Translations under genes and position numbers: made by a program
Part shown: positions 7,345 to 15,560 of the stretch, piece by piece
Layout: each line of letters starts with the position of its first letter
Position numbering within the stretch: the first letter of the stretch is position 1
Origin: Christensenellaceae bacterium
GTDB taxonomy: Bacteria; Bacillota; Clostridia; Christensenellales; Aristaeellaceae
Direction of reading: 5' to 3'
Length of the DNA: 64,000 nt
Assembly: GCA_022510815.1 (NCBI GenBank)
Contig: JAFLST010000007.1
Coordinates: 1-64,000, forward strand
Notes under the pieces: generated by a model
What the model saw: the letters and a program-made list of their open reading frames with translations, nothing else
What the model was told of the DNA's origin: nothing
The model's database searches: none

Positions 7345-8337
7345 ATGAAGAACCTGAAGAAGATCGTATCCGTCATCATGACCCTCGCGCTTCTCCTGTC
7401 CCTTGTCGCCGTTTCCCACGCCGAGGATACAACCGTCTACAAGATTGGCATCATTCAGTTCGCTGAGCACGGCTCGCTGGACAACTGCCGCGAGGGCTTC
7501 ATCGCGGGCCTTGCCGAGCAGGGCTTCGTCGAGGGCGTGAACGTTGAATTCATCATCCGCAATGCTGAGGCCGATACGGGCATCGCCGCTCAGATCGCCG
7601 ACCAGTTCGCCGCGAGCTGCGACCTGATCTGCGCCATCGCCACCCCCGTCGCGCAGGCCGCCTACAACGCCGCAGAGGACAAGGGCATCCCGGTCATCTA
7701 CACCGCCGTGTCCGATCCCGTGGCTGCGCAGCTCGCCAATGCTGACGGCACCAACCCCGGCGAGGTCACCGGCACCTCCGACGCGCTGCCCGTTGAGGCG
7801 CAGCTCAAGCTGATCCGCGCGATCATGCCCGACGCTACCAAGATCGGCATCCTGCACACCACCAGCGAGACCAACAGCGACTCCACCCTCGCCGAGTATC
7901 AGGCGCTGGCCCCGACCTACGGCTTCGAGATCGTGGAAAAGGGCATCTCCATGGGCAGCGACATCCCCATGGCGCTGGCCGCGCTCCTGCCGCAGGTTGA
8001 CTGCACCACCAACCTAACCGACAACACCGTCGTGCAGAACCTGCCCATCGTCCTCGAGACCTCCAAGGAAGCCGGCAAGCCCGTCTTCGGCAGCGAGATC
8101 GAGCAGGTCGCCAACGGCTGCGTGGCCTCCGAAGGCATCGAGTATGTCGAGCTGGGCCGCCAGACCGGCCGCATGGCCGCGAAGGTTCTCTCCGGTGAGG
8201 CCGCTGCCAGCGAGATCCCCTATGAAATCATCTCCAACTCCTACCTCTACGTCAACGAGGCCGCCCTCGCCGACTACGGCCTGACCGTGCCCGAGGAGCT
8301 GGTCGAGCGCGCCATCTCCGTGGACGCCGCCGAGTAA
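7345..8337 (+). CDS. trpX: TrpX-type ABC transporter substrate-binding protein
   Basis: 330 residues from ATG 7345 (GAAAGGAAGG upstream). Residues 1-26 form a signal peptide ending SHA before EDT, with no lipobox Cys. The mature part matches the ABC_sub_bind (TrpX/YitS-like) family: YKIGIIQFAEHGSLD at its start, ATPVAQAAYNA and YTAVSDPVAAQL later. This family binds tryptophan or related aromatic amino acids for import. The Trp T-box just upstream supports tryptophan as the ligand. Permease and ATPase genes follow. Confidence 0.88.
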   Translation: MKNLKKIVSVIMTLALLLSLVAVSHAEDTTVYKIGIIQFAEHGSLDNCREGFIAGLAEQGFVEGVNVEFIIRNAEADTGIAAQIADQFAASCDLICAIATPVAQAAYNAAEDKGIPVIYTAVSDPVAAQLANADGTNPGEVTGTSDALPVEAQLKLIRAIMPDATKIGILHTTSETNSDSTLAEYQALAPTYGFEIVEKGISMGSDIPMALAALLPQVDCTTNLTDNTVVQNLPIVLETSKEAGKPVFGSEIEQVANGCVASEGIEYVELGRQTGRMAAKVLSGEAAASEIPYEIISNSYLYVNEAALADYGLTVPEELVERAISVDAAE

Positions 8338-8404
8338 GCCATCACACCCGCCCGGATGCTGACCCGTCCGGGCGGGACATCCTTGCAGAAAGAGGCTTGA
8401 CCGC

Positions 8405-9310
8405 ATGAGCTTTTCCGCCATTCTGAACATCATCACCGGCGCGCTGGAGCAGGGGCTGATTTATGGCATTCTCGCGCTGGGGCTGCTGATTACCTACCGC
8501 ATCCTTGACTTCCCCGATCTGACCGTGGACAGCTCCTTCCCGCTGGGCGCGGCCATCACGGCTGTGCTGACGCTGCGGGGCGTGCCGATCGTCGTGACGC
8601 TGCTGGCGGCGGTGGGCGCTGGGGCCATCGCGGGGCTGGTGACGGGTCTGATTCATGTGCGGTGCCATGTGCGCGACCTGCTCAGCGGTATCATCACCAT
8701 GACGGGCCTCTACTCCATCAACCTGCGCATCGCCGGGCGGGCTAATCTGCCCTTCTTCTCCAACGAGACGCTGTTCAAGAACGCCTTCACCAAGTCCCTG
8801 CCCGCGTGGATCGCGCCCTACTCCACGCTGCTGATCGCGCTGCTGATCGTCGTGATCGCCAAGCTGCTCCTCGACTGGTATCTGCGCACCAAGGCGGGCT
8901 ACCTGCTGCGGGCGGCGGGCGACAACGCCTCCGTGGTCACGACGCTGGCCAAGGACGTTGGCTCGGTCAAGATCATCGGCCTGATGATCGCCAACGCGCT
9001 GGTGGCGCTTTCCGGCGCGGTGATGGCCCAGTATCAGCGCTCCTTCGACATCTCGATGGGCACCGGCACCATGGTCACAGGCCTCGCGTCAGTCATCATC
9101 GGCACGAACATCTTCCGGCTGCTCGGCTGGATGCGGAGCACCACAATGGTCATCATCGGTTCCGTGTTCTACAAGGCCTGCGTGTCGCTGGCCATCTCCT
9201 GCGGCCTCGAGGCTCAGGACATGAAGCTGGTTACCGCCGTGCTGTTCCTGCTGATCCTCGTCGCGGGACAGGTTCACATCAAGCGGAAGAAGGTGCGCAT
9301 CCATGCTTGA
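8405..9310 (+). CDS. trpY: TrpY-type ABC transporter permease
   Basis: 301 residues with about eight hydrophobic segments, of the branched-chain/LivH-like permease fold used by TrpXYZ transporters (LDFPDLTVDSSFPLGAA near residues 35-52). It forms the membrane channel of the presumed tryptophan importer. It lies 67 bases after trpX and overlaps trpZ by 8 bases, which indicates translational coupling. The start ATG follows GAAAGAGG with a good spacing. Confidence 0.88.
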   Translation: MSFSAILNIITGALEQGLIYGILALGLLITYRILDFPDLTVDSSFPLGAAITAVLTLRGVPIVVTLLAAVGAGAIAGLVTGLIHVRCHVRDLLSGIITMTGLYSINLRIAGRANLPFFSNETLFKNAFTKSLPAWIAPYSTLLIALLIVVIAKLLLDWYLRTKAGYLLRAAGDNASVVTTLAKDVGSVKIIGLMIANALVALSGAVMAQYQRSFDISMGTGTMVTGLASVIIGTNIFRLLGWMRSTTMVIIGSVFYKACVSLAISCGLEAQDMKLVTAVLFLLILVAGQVHIKRKKVRIHA

Positions 9311-10076
9311 ACTTCGGCATATCTCCAAGACCTACAACCCCGGAACGGTGCATGAAACCTGTCTGTTCACCGATTTCTGCCTGACCATTGAAAAGGGCAG
9401 CTTCGTGTCCGTGGTCGGCTCCAACGGCAGCGGCAAAACGAGCCTGCTGAACATCCTCTGCGGGTCGATTCCCGTCGACGATGGACAAATCCTCATGGAC
9501 GGTCAGGACATCACCCATATGCGCGACTTCAACCGCTACCGGCGCATCGGTCGGGTCTATCAGAATCCTTCCATGGGCACCTGCCCGACCATGACCATCC
9601 TTGAGAACCTCTCGCTGGCCGACAACAAGGGCCGCCGCTACGGCCTGACCCGAGGCACCAACCGCAAGCGCATCGGCGACTACCGGGACATGCTGGCCTC
9701 GCTGGGGCTGGGCCTCGAGGATAAGCTGGGCGTGCCCGTCGGGAATCTCTCCGGCGGTCAGCGCCAGACCCTTGCGCTCCTGATGGCGACGCTCACCCCC
9801 ATTGACTTCCTGATCCTCGACGAGCATACTGCCGCCCTTGACCCCAAGACCGCCGAGATCGTCATGGAGCTGACCGACAAGGTCGTCAAGGAAAAGGGGC
9901 TGACCACGCTGATGGTCACCCACAACCTGCGCCATGCGGTGGCCTACGGCGACCGGGTGCTGATGATGCACGAGGGCCGCGCCGTGCTGGACAAAGCGGG
10001 GCAGGAGAAGCGCGACACCAAGGTGGAAGACCTGCTGAGCATCTTCAACGAAATCAGCGTCGAGTGCGGAAACTGA
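9303..10076 (+). CDS. trpZ: TrpZ-type ABC transporter ATP-binding protein
   Basis: 257 residues. It shows Walker A (GSNGSGKTS near residue 40), the signature LSGGQRQ, Walker B (DFLILDEHTAAL, with His after the catalytic Glu as in this family) and the switch His in MVTHNLRHA. It energises the tryptophan importer at the cytoplasmic face. It is the last gene of the operon and is followed at once by a strong terminator. Confidence 0.9.
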   Translation: MLELRHISKTYNPGTVHETCLFTDFCLTIEKGSFVSVVGSNGSGKTSLLNILCGSIPVDDGQILMDGQDITHMRDFNRYRRIGRVYQNPSMGTCPTMTILENLSLADNKGRRYGLTRGTNRKRIGDYRDMLASLGLGLEDKLGVPVGNLSGGQRQTLALLMATLTPIDFLILDEHTAALDPKTAEIVMELTDKVVKEKGLTTLMVTHNLRHAVAYGDRVLMMHEGRAVLDKAGQEKRDTKVEDLLSIFNEISVECGN

Positions 10077-10089
10077 CGATTTATTATCA

Positions 10090-10128
10090 AAGCAAGGCAG
10101 TCGAAAGCATCGACTGCCTTGCTTTTTT
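10090..10128 (+). terminator. Terminator after trpZ (bidirectional)
   Basis: A 15-base-pair perfect stem (10090-10104/10110-10124) with loop AAGCA, then a T run. On the other strand it can also end the convergent sigma-factor gene. Confidence 0.9.
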
Positions 10129-10132
10129 GCAA

Positions 10133-11740
10133 TTACAGATTCATCCACATGCCGACGGTGCGGCCCGTTGATTCATCGTCCCGGAGCCAGCCATCCCGGA
10201 CCGCCTGCTCAAGCACATACCCGCGGCTGTTAACCGTATGATCGTTTACCATCTCCCATATCTGCTGATTCTTTCGGAATCGCTCGGGCAGCTCGTCTTC
10301 CATGGCCTTCCTGATGAACGTGTATTGTTCCGCCAGCATGGCCTCGATGCGCCGAGCTTTGTCGTGAACAGCCGCTTGTTCTTCCTTGGTGAACCGCTCG
10401 AATCGCTTGCCCTCGCCGTCACTTCTGAAAACCGCAATGGTCGGCGCCCAGTTCTCTCCGTCCCTGCGGATCATGCCGTATTCCTCCAACATCTCGAGAT
10501 GCCGGGGGTCGCACAGCTCCGCCTTGCCCTCGCAAACCAGCTTCAGCGCAGCGATCTCCTGATGACCATAGAAATCTTTCGTGCGATACCGGATATCGCG
10601 GAAGTTGAAGCGGAAGGAGTTAAAGCTCACAAAGGGCAGACCATCCTGCTCATGCATATAGCCGCCATGCTGACCAACGGGCTGAGGCAATTTCATATCC
10701 ACCGTCTGGAAGCCGATGATATCCCACTCGCCGCCATCCGGGCGCTTGGTGTACTGATACTCGATCCCCTTTCTCACCGCCCAGCTGTGAATATCCACGG
10801 CACGCATGAGCAGCATCCACTTCGCGTCCTCATAGGACTGCCACGGTCCCTGAACCGGCTCGCCCAACCGCTCGCAGGCCGCCGCATAGATGTCGAGTTC
10901 CTCGGCGATCAGTTTTGCCAGCTCTGGCACGATCTGCTCATAGCGCTTTGCGCAGCTCTCCTGCGCCGTCTTGCCAATAATCGGGAAGGCCGTCTCGTAG
11001 CGGCCGTTCTCCTTGATCAGGAACGTCTCGTGGGTCAGGTATTCCAGCTCCGCCTCCATGTAAGGCAGCGCTACGCCCAACTCCAGCGACAGCGCCTCCG
11101 CCGTCTCGGGGTTATCGTAGACCTCCAGAAAAATATTCTTGTACAGCAAGTGCCCGAGAATCGTCCAAGGCTGCCCGCTGTCGCCAAAGCGGGAGCAGTT
11201 GTTAATGAAGTTGACGTCTTCCGGCGCGAAGCTGCGCTTGCCGAATTCCCTTGCCATTTCCATGCCCTCCTTGAGTTCTCGGCGGCTCCTGATGAGCCGC
11301 GTCTTGACGGTGCCGAGAGGGAGATTCAGCGACTGGGCGATGGCAGGCAGGCTCTTCTCCTCGAAGTAATGAGCGACCAGCAGCGTCCGGTAGTCCGAGC
11401 GGATGAATGCCAGCGCTCTGCGCATCCTCCGCAGATCGTCCGCCGTAATGGCGGATTTCTCCACGTCCTCGTCCCCCGGCAGCGGCAGCATGTCGATATC
11501 CTCCATGGCGGAGACCGGCGTGCCGCGGCGCTCCCTGACCCAACGGGCCCAGCGGTTCCGCGCGATTCGCCATACCCACGCCTGAAAGGACCGGGGCTGC
11601 GCGCCGCGCTTGAGACCCGCCAGCACCTCGACGCTGATCTCGCTGGCCAGCTCCTCCGCGTCATGCTCGTTGCCCGTCTTGCGCAGGCTGAAGTAGAAAA
11701 CCTTTTCCAGAAACCGATCGCAGAAGAATGCGGCATCCAT
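10133..11740 (-). CDS. ECF-like sigma factor with a 370-residue C-terminal extension
   Basis: 535 residues, against about 160-200 for a normal ECF sigma. Residues 1-75 resemble sigma region 2 (KTGNEHDAEELASEI, FQAWVWRIARNRWARW) and about 105-160 region 4 (SLPAIAQSLNLPLGTVKTRL). The extension contains a winged-helix-like segment (about 205-265, NPETAEALSLELGVALPYME) and a second one near residues 390-430. The extension may sense a ligand or hold the factor inactive in place of an anti-sigma. No anti-sigma gene is adjacent. The next upstream gene, an XRE regulator on the same strand, is separated by a hairpin. Confidence 0.8.
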   Translation of the reverse strand: MDAAFFCDRFLEKVFYFSLRKTGNEHDAEELASEISVEVLAGLKRGAQPRSFQAWVWRIARNRWARWVRERRGTPVSAMEDIDMLPLPGDEDVEKSAITADDLRRMRRALAFIRSDYRTLLVAHYFEEKSLPAIAQSLNLPLGTVKTRLIRSRRELKEGMEMAREFGKRSFAPEDVNFINNCSRFGDSGQPWTILGHLLYKNIFLEVYDNPETAEALSLELGVALPYMEAELEYLTHETFLIKENGRYETAFPIIGKTAQESCAKRYEQIVPELAKLIAEELDIYAAACERLGEPVQGPWQSYEDAKWMLLMRAVDIHSWAVRKGIEYQYTKRPDGGEWDIIGFQTVDMKLPQPVGQHGGYMHEQDGLPFVSFNSFRFNFRDIRYRTKDFYGHQEIAALKLVCEGKAELCDPRHLEMLEEYGMIRRDGENWAPTIAVFRSDGEGKRFERFTKEEQAAVHDKARRIEAMLAEQYTFIRKAMEDELPERFRKNQQIWEMVNDHTVNSRGYVLEQAVRDGWLRDDESTGRTVGMWMNL

Positions 11741-11820
11741 CGCGCTTCACCTCCCTTGTCTCTATATAGTGTCAGAAAGCACGGTCATGGATTTTGGCAA
11801 AAGTAGTTTTTCACAGCAAA

Positions 11821-11850
11821 CGGGGAGGCTTTCATCGGAAAACCTCCCCG
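11821..11850 (-). terminator. Hairpin terminator after the XRE regulator gene
   Basis: GGGGAGG/CCTCCCC stem, 10 bases beyond the stop of the regulator gene. The T run is short, so it may be weak. Confidence 0.6.
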
Positions 11851-11860
11851 CTTCCTTGAC

Positions 11861-12652
11861 TCAGTCAAGCGTGCTTGAATCGCAGAATAGGCAGAAGACG
11901 CCCTGCCAGTCGGTAAACTCAGCGCAGTAGGTCAGCGCCGCCAACAAGGGCAGCAGCTTCGCGTTCTGGTTGACAAGGCTGCAAAACGCCATGGTCTGAT
12001 CGTCGACGGTCAGCTCCTTGAACTCGAACACACCGCTTTCCTTGAGGCAGCTCTCCAGCGCCTGCGCATCCTCAATCCCGGCCCGCTTGCACAGGAAAGG
12101 CAGCGTGAAGTCCCGCATGCCATGCTCCAGCACGCAGCACAGCGCACGCCGGAAATCCGGATTGTTCAGCAGAGCAATCGCTCGGGCCGCGCTCTCCGAC
12201 CGAAACAGCGTATGCCAGCCCTCCGCCGGTCTCTTGAGCGCCAACGCGCCTATGGCCTCCCGCACATAGACCATGCCGCTCTGCTGGCAAACCGCGCTGC
12301 GGGTGCGCTCGTCCTCCCGGAGATACCGGTTATAGGTCGCCCACCAGCTCTCCTCGCTCTCCCATTCCGGCTTGCCCAATCCTGCGAAGACCCGCTTGAC
12401 CGCCTCCGCCGCGCCCTCGTAGGCCCGGTCAGGGCTGTACTCCGCCGAGCGATCCTCCCGACCGAACAGCGCGTCAATCCGCACGCCGAACACGTCCGCG
12501 ATCAGCGGCAGCATCTGCACATCCGGCAGGTTGACGCTGTTCTCCCACTTCGAGATGGTCTGCGGGCTGACGCAGAGCGTCTCCGCGAGAGCTTCCTGAG
12601 TCATGTTCCGCTCGTGGCGGAGCTTTGCGATGGTCTCACCGATGTTTATCAT
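11861..12652 (-). CDS. XRE-family transcriptional regulator
   Basis: 263 residues; the start ATG 12652 follows AAGGGGGAG. Residues 6-65 are a Cro/C1-type helix-turn-helix (IAKLRHERNMTQEAL, VSPQTISKWENSVNLP). The remaining 190 residues have no domain I recognise, but are rich in Cys and helices and could bind a ligand. It is monocistronic as far as I can see. The target is unknown. Confidence 0.85.
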   Translation of the reverse strand: MINIGETIAKLRHERNMTQEALAETLCVSPQTISKWENSVNLPDVQMLPLIADVFGVRIDALFGREDRSAEYSPDRAYEGAAEAVKRVFAGLGKPEWESEESWWATYNRYLREDERTRSAVCQQSGMVYVREAIGALALKRPAEGWHTLFRSESAARAIALLNNPDFRRALCCVLEHGMRDFTLPFLCKRAGIEDAQALESCLKESGVFEFKELTVDDQTMAFCSLVNQNAKLLPLLAALTYCAEFTDWQGVFCLFCDSSTLD

Positions 12653-12740
12653 GGTGACTCCCCCTTTCTGCCCTCATGGTAGCAGACCGCAACGGGCGAG
12701 TCCACAGCGCATCCGGCAAGCAGGTCGCCGTCAGGGCAAG

Positions 12741-13295
12741 TCATGCCCGCTCCTCCAGATACGCTGCCTGTCCCAGCTCAAAGGCATCCTGCCCATAGCA
12801 GTCCACCGCGACCACCAGCGGCAAGTTCTCCAGCGTCAGCCGCTTGACGGATTCCGGGCCCAGATCATCCCAGCAGACCACCTCGAGGGCTGTGACGCAC
12901 TGGGCCATCAGCGCCGCCGCGCCGCCCACCGCCGCAAAATAAACGGCCTTGTGCTCCTTCATGGCCGCGATGACCGCCTCGCTCCGTCCGCCCTTGCCGA
13001 TCATGCCGCGCAGGCCGTGGCTGAGCAGCGTCGGAGTCGAAGCGTCCATGCGGGTCGACGTCGTCGGGCCGATGGAACCCACCGCGCGGCCCGGAGGCGT
13101 CGGGGTCGGGCCGGCATAGTAGATGACCTGCCCTTCCAGCTCCACGGGCAGGGGCTTCCCTGCCGCGATCAGGTCCATCATGCGCAGGTGCGCCGCGTCC
13201 CGGGCCGTGTAGACCGTGCCGGACAGCAGCACATGGTCGCCTGCTTTGAGGGACTGCACGTCCTCCTCTGTCAGCGGTGTATTCAGCTTCCGCAT
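12741..13295 (-). CDS. Class I fumarate hydratase / tartrate dehydratase, beta subunit
   Basis: 184 residues, the size of the C-terminal beta subunit. Family motifs are GTVYTARDAAHLRM, YYAGPTPT and GPTTSTRMD. With the alpha subunit (13804-14643) it forms the 4Fe-4S-dependent hydro-lyase that interconverts fumarate and malate (or acts on tartrate; sequence reading alone cannot separate these). The ribosome site GGGGGAG lies inside the end of the NUDIX gene. A NUDIX gene sits between the two subunits, which is unusual. Confidence 0.88.
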   Translation of the reverse strand: MRKLNTPLTEEDVQSLKAGDHVLLSGTVYTARDAAHLRMMDLIAAGKPLPVELEGQVIYYAGPTPTPPGRAVGSIGPTTSTRMDASTPTLLSHGLRGMIGKGGRSEAVIAAMKEHKAVYFAAVGGAAALMAQCVTALEVVCWDDLGPESVKRLTLENLPLVVAVDCYGQDAFELGQAAYLEERA

Positions 13296-13296
13296 C

Positions 13297-13791
13297 TTAC
13301 TCCCCCTTTATAACCGAGCCGTCCAGAATGGCTCTCGCAAGCCTGTCTCCATCGTAGAACAGCTCCAGATGGAAGAAGGGCGCGTCCTCGGCCAGCAGTC
13401 GCAGGAATATCTCGTCGCCCTCCCAGATGGGCAGCTCCGTCACCTTGTCAACGGGCACCCATTCCAGCGTGCCCTCGTCGCAGTCAGGCAGATGGTCGGC
13501 ATCGCCTTCAAAGCCGCTCTCCGGGCAGGTAAAAATGTGCATGCGAATCGGCGGCTCCGGCGGGCAGTAAAAGTCGACGACGCCCCGATAGGCAGGTATT
13601 ACGAGCCTGAGTCCGGTCTCCTCCATGGTCTCCCGTACGGCACAGGCCAGCGCGTCCTCCCCCGGCTCAAACTTGCCACCGATGCCGATCCACTTATCCT
13701 TGTTGAAATCTTTTTCCTTCTTCACGCGGTGCTGCATCAGGTAGCAGCCGTTCCGTTCAATGTAGCACTGGGTCGTTTCCTGAAATACCAT
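13297..13791 (-). CDS. NUDIX hydrolase (8-oxo-dGTP-type)
   Basis: 164 residues. The NUDIX box is complete: GGKFEPGEDALACAVRETME followed by ETGL, around residues 37-60. It resembles MutT/NUDT1-like enzymes of Firmicutes that remove oxidised or unusual nucleotides from the pool; the actual substrate is inferred. GGAGGG precedes the start and overlaps the stop of the hydratase alpha gene 12 bases upstream, and the beta gene starts 1 base after its stop, so it is translated within the same operon. Confidence 0.88.
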   Translation of the reverse strand: MVFQETTQCYIERNGCYLMQHRVKKEKDFNKDKWIGIGGKFEPGEDALACAVRETMEETGLRLVIPAYRGVVDFYCPPEPPIRMHIFTCPESGFEGDADHLPDCDEGTLEWVPVDKVTELPIWEGDEIFLRLLAEDAPFFHLELFYDGDRLARAILDGSVIKGE

Positions 13792-13803
13792 CTGCAGCCC
13801 TCC

Positions 13804-14643
13804 TCACAGCACCGCCGTCTTGTGCCGGGTGACGTGGCAGCTCACGTTGACCGCCACGGGCAGCCCCGCGATGTGCGTCGCCCCGGCAAGGATGTGCAGC
13901 CCGAGGCAGGTGGTCTTGCCGCCCAGTCCCTGAGGGCCGATGCCCGTGCTGTTGACCAGCGCTAACAGTTCGTCCTCCAGCGCCGCGTAGTAAGGATCAG
14001 GATTGTGCTCGCCCAGCGGCAGAATCAGCGCGGATTTTGCCATTTCCGCCACACGCTCGAAATCGCCGCCGATGCCGATGCCCAACACCATCGGCGGGCA
14101 GGGATTCGCCCCGGCTTCCCTCACCGTTTCCAGCACGAAGCGCTTCACGCCCTCCACGCCGTCCGCAGGGGTCAGCATGCCCAGCCGGGACATATTCTCG
14201 CTGCCAAAGCCCTTGGGCGCGACGGTCAGCTTTACCTGATCGCCGGGCACCAGCCGCGTGTGCAGGATAGCCGGGGTGTTGTCGCCGGTGTTGACACGCC
14301 GCAACGGGTCGCCCACCACGCTCTTGCGCAGCAGGCCCTCCACATAGCCCTGCCGCACGCCCTCGTGAACAGCTTCTTCAAAGCCGCCGACGATATGCGC
14401 GTCCTGACCGACCTCGGCGAAAACGATCGCCATGCCGGTATCCTGACAGATGGGCATGCGCTGCTCCCGGGCAATGCCCTCGTTCTGCACGAGGATATCC
14501 AGCAGGTCCCTTGCCGGGGCCCACGGCTCCTCCGCGGCCGCGGCATGCAGGGCGCAGGCCACGTCCTGCGGCAGGTCGCGATTCGCCTCGATGCACAGGT
14601 TCCTGATTGTCTCGGTGATGGCCGCAGCCTGAATCTCTCTCAT
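13804..14643 (-). CDS. Class I fumarate hydratase / tartrate dehydratase, alpha subunit
   Basis: 279 residues, the usual alpha-subunit length. Motifs: PICQDTGMA (cluster Cys), GSENMSRLGML, NPCPPMVLGIGIGG and GKTTCLGLHI. These supply the Cys ligands of an oxygen-sensitive 4Fe-4S cluster. The start overlaps the stop of rsmI as ATGA. It works with the beta subunit two genes downstream in the interconversion of fumarate and malate. Confidence 0.9.
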   Translation of the reverse strand: MREIQAAAITETIRNLCIEANRDLPQDVACALHAAAAEEPWAPARDLLDILVQNEGIAREQRMPICQDTGMAIVFAEVGQDAHIVGGFEEAVHEGVRQGYVEGLLRKSVVGDPLRRVNTGDNTPAILHTRLVPGDQVKLTVAPKGFGSENMSRLGMLTPADGVEGVKRFVLETVREAGANPCPPMVLGIGIGGDFERVAEMAKSALILPLGEHNPDPYYAALEDELLALVNSTGIGPQGLGGKTTCLGLHILAGATHIAGLPVAVNVSCHVTRHKTAVL

Positions 14644-15509
14644 TCGTCTTCCTCCCCGGTCAGCAGGCGCTTGAGTCGCAGGGCAGCCGCCTTGACCGCG
14701 TTCTTCTTTTCGCCAGCCTCGACCAGCGCCGCCTGCGCCCCCCGCAGATCAAGGCCGGTCAGCAGCAGGTCCGTCAGCCGGGCCTCAAGGGATACATCCG
14801 CCGCGGGCGCTTTCTCCTCCGGCAGGGTGACGCCATGGAAATCCAGCACGAGGCAGTACTCGCCTTTCTCGGCCTTGGGATTGGCCTTCAGGGCGCCGAG
14901 CACCTCCGCCGCCGTGCCGCGGATGGTCTTCTCGTGCAGCTTGGTCAGGTCGCAGGAGGCAGAAACGCGCGTCTCCGGCAGATGGTTTGCGATGGCCTCC
15001 ACCAGCTCGATCACCCGGAAGGGCGACTCATGCACCACCGCCACCGGAGCCTTCCGGGCAATGGCCAGCAGCTTCTCACGCAGCTCCTTCTTTTCCCGGG
15101 GCAGGAAGCCGTAAAAAGCGAACTCCCGGGTATCAAAGCCGCTGACCGACAGCGCCGCCACCGCCGCGCAGCAGCCGGGTACCGGGATGACCTCAATGCC
15201 CCGGGCAATCGCCGCGCTGACCAGACCCTCGCCGGGATCGGAGACGCAGGGCGTCCCCGCGTCGGTGGTCAGGGCCACATCCATGTTCTCCGCGAGCATC
15301 CTGTCCGCAATGGACGCGCCCTTCACAGCCTCGTTGTGCTGATGGCAGGAGGTCAGCGGCGTATGGATGTCATAGGCGCTGAGCAGCTTCATGGTCACGC
15401 GGGTGTCCTCAGCGGCAATCAGAGCGACGGATTTCAACGTCTCTATCGCCCGCGGCGACAGATCAGACAGGTTGCCAATGGGCGTTGCGACAACATAAAG
15501 GGTTGGCAT
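14640..15509 (-). CDS. rsmI: 16S rRNA (cytidine1402-2'-O)-methyltransferase RsmI
   Basis: 289 residues from ATG 15509 (MPTLYVVATPIGNLSD; AAAGGAG upstream). An in-frame ATG at 15545 would add 12 residues with no family similarity. Tetrapyrrole-methylase fold motifs: TPIGNLSDLSPRA, AEDTR and TDAGTPCVSDPG. RsmI methylates the ribose of C1402 in the ribosomal P site; rsmH next door methylates N4 of the same nucleotide, so the two modifications are encoded together here. Confidence 0.92.
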   Translation of the reverse strand: MPTLYVVATPIGNLSDLSPRAIETLKSVALIAAEDTRVTMKLLSAYDIHTPLTSCHQHNEAVKGASIADRMLAENMDVALTTDAGTPCVSDPGEGLVSAAIARGIEVIPVPGCCAAVAALSVSGFDTREFAFYGFLPREKKELREKLLAIARKAPVAVVHESPFRVIELVEAIANHLPETRVSASCDLTKLHEKTIRGTAAEVLGALKANPKAEKGEYCLVLDFHGVTLPEEKAPAADVSLEARLTDLLLTGLDLRGAQAALVEAGEKKNAVKAAALRLKRLLTGEEDE

Positions 15510-15560
15510 GCGCTGTGCTCTCCTTTCATCGTCGGTCAAGGTCAAGGCGCGGCATTCTGT

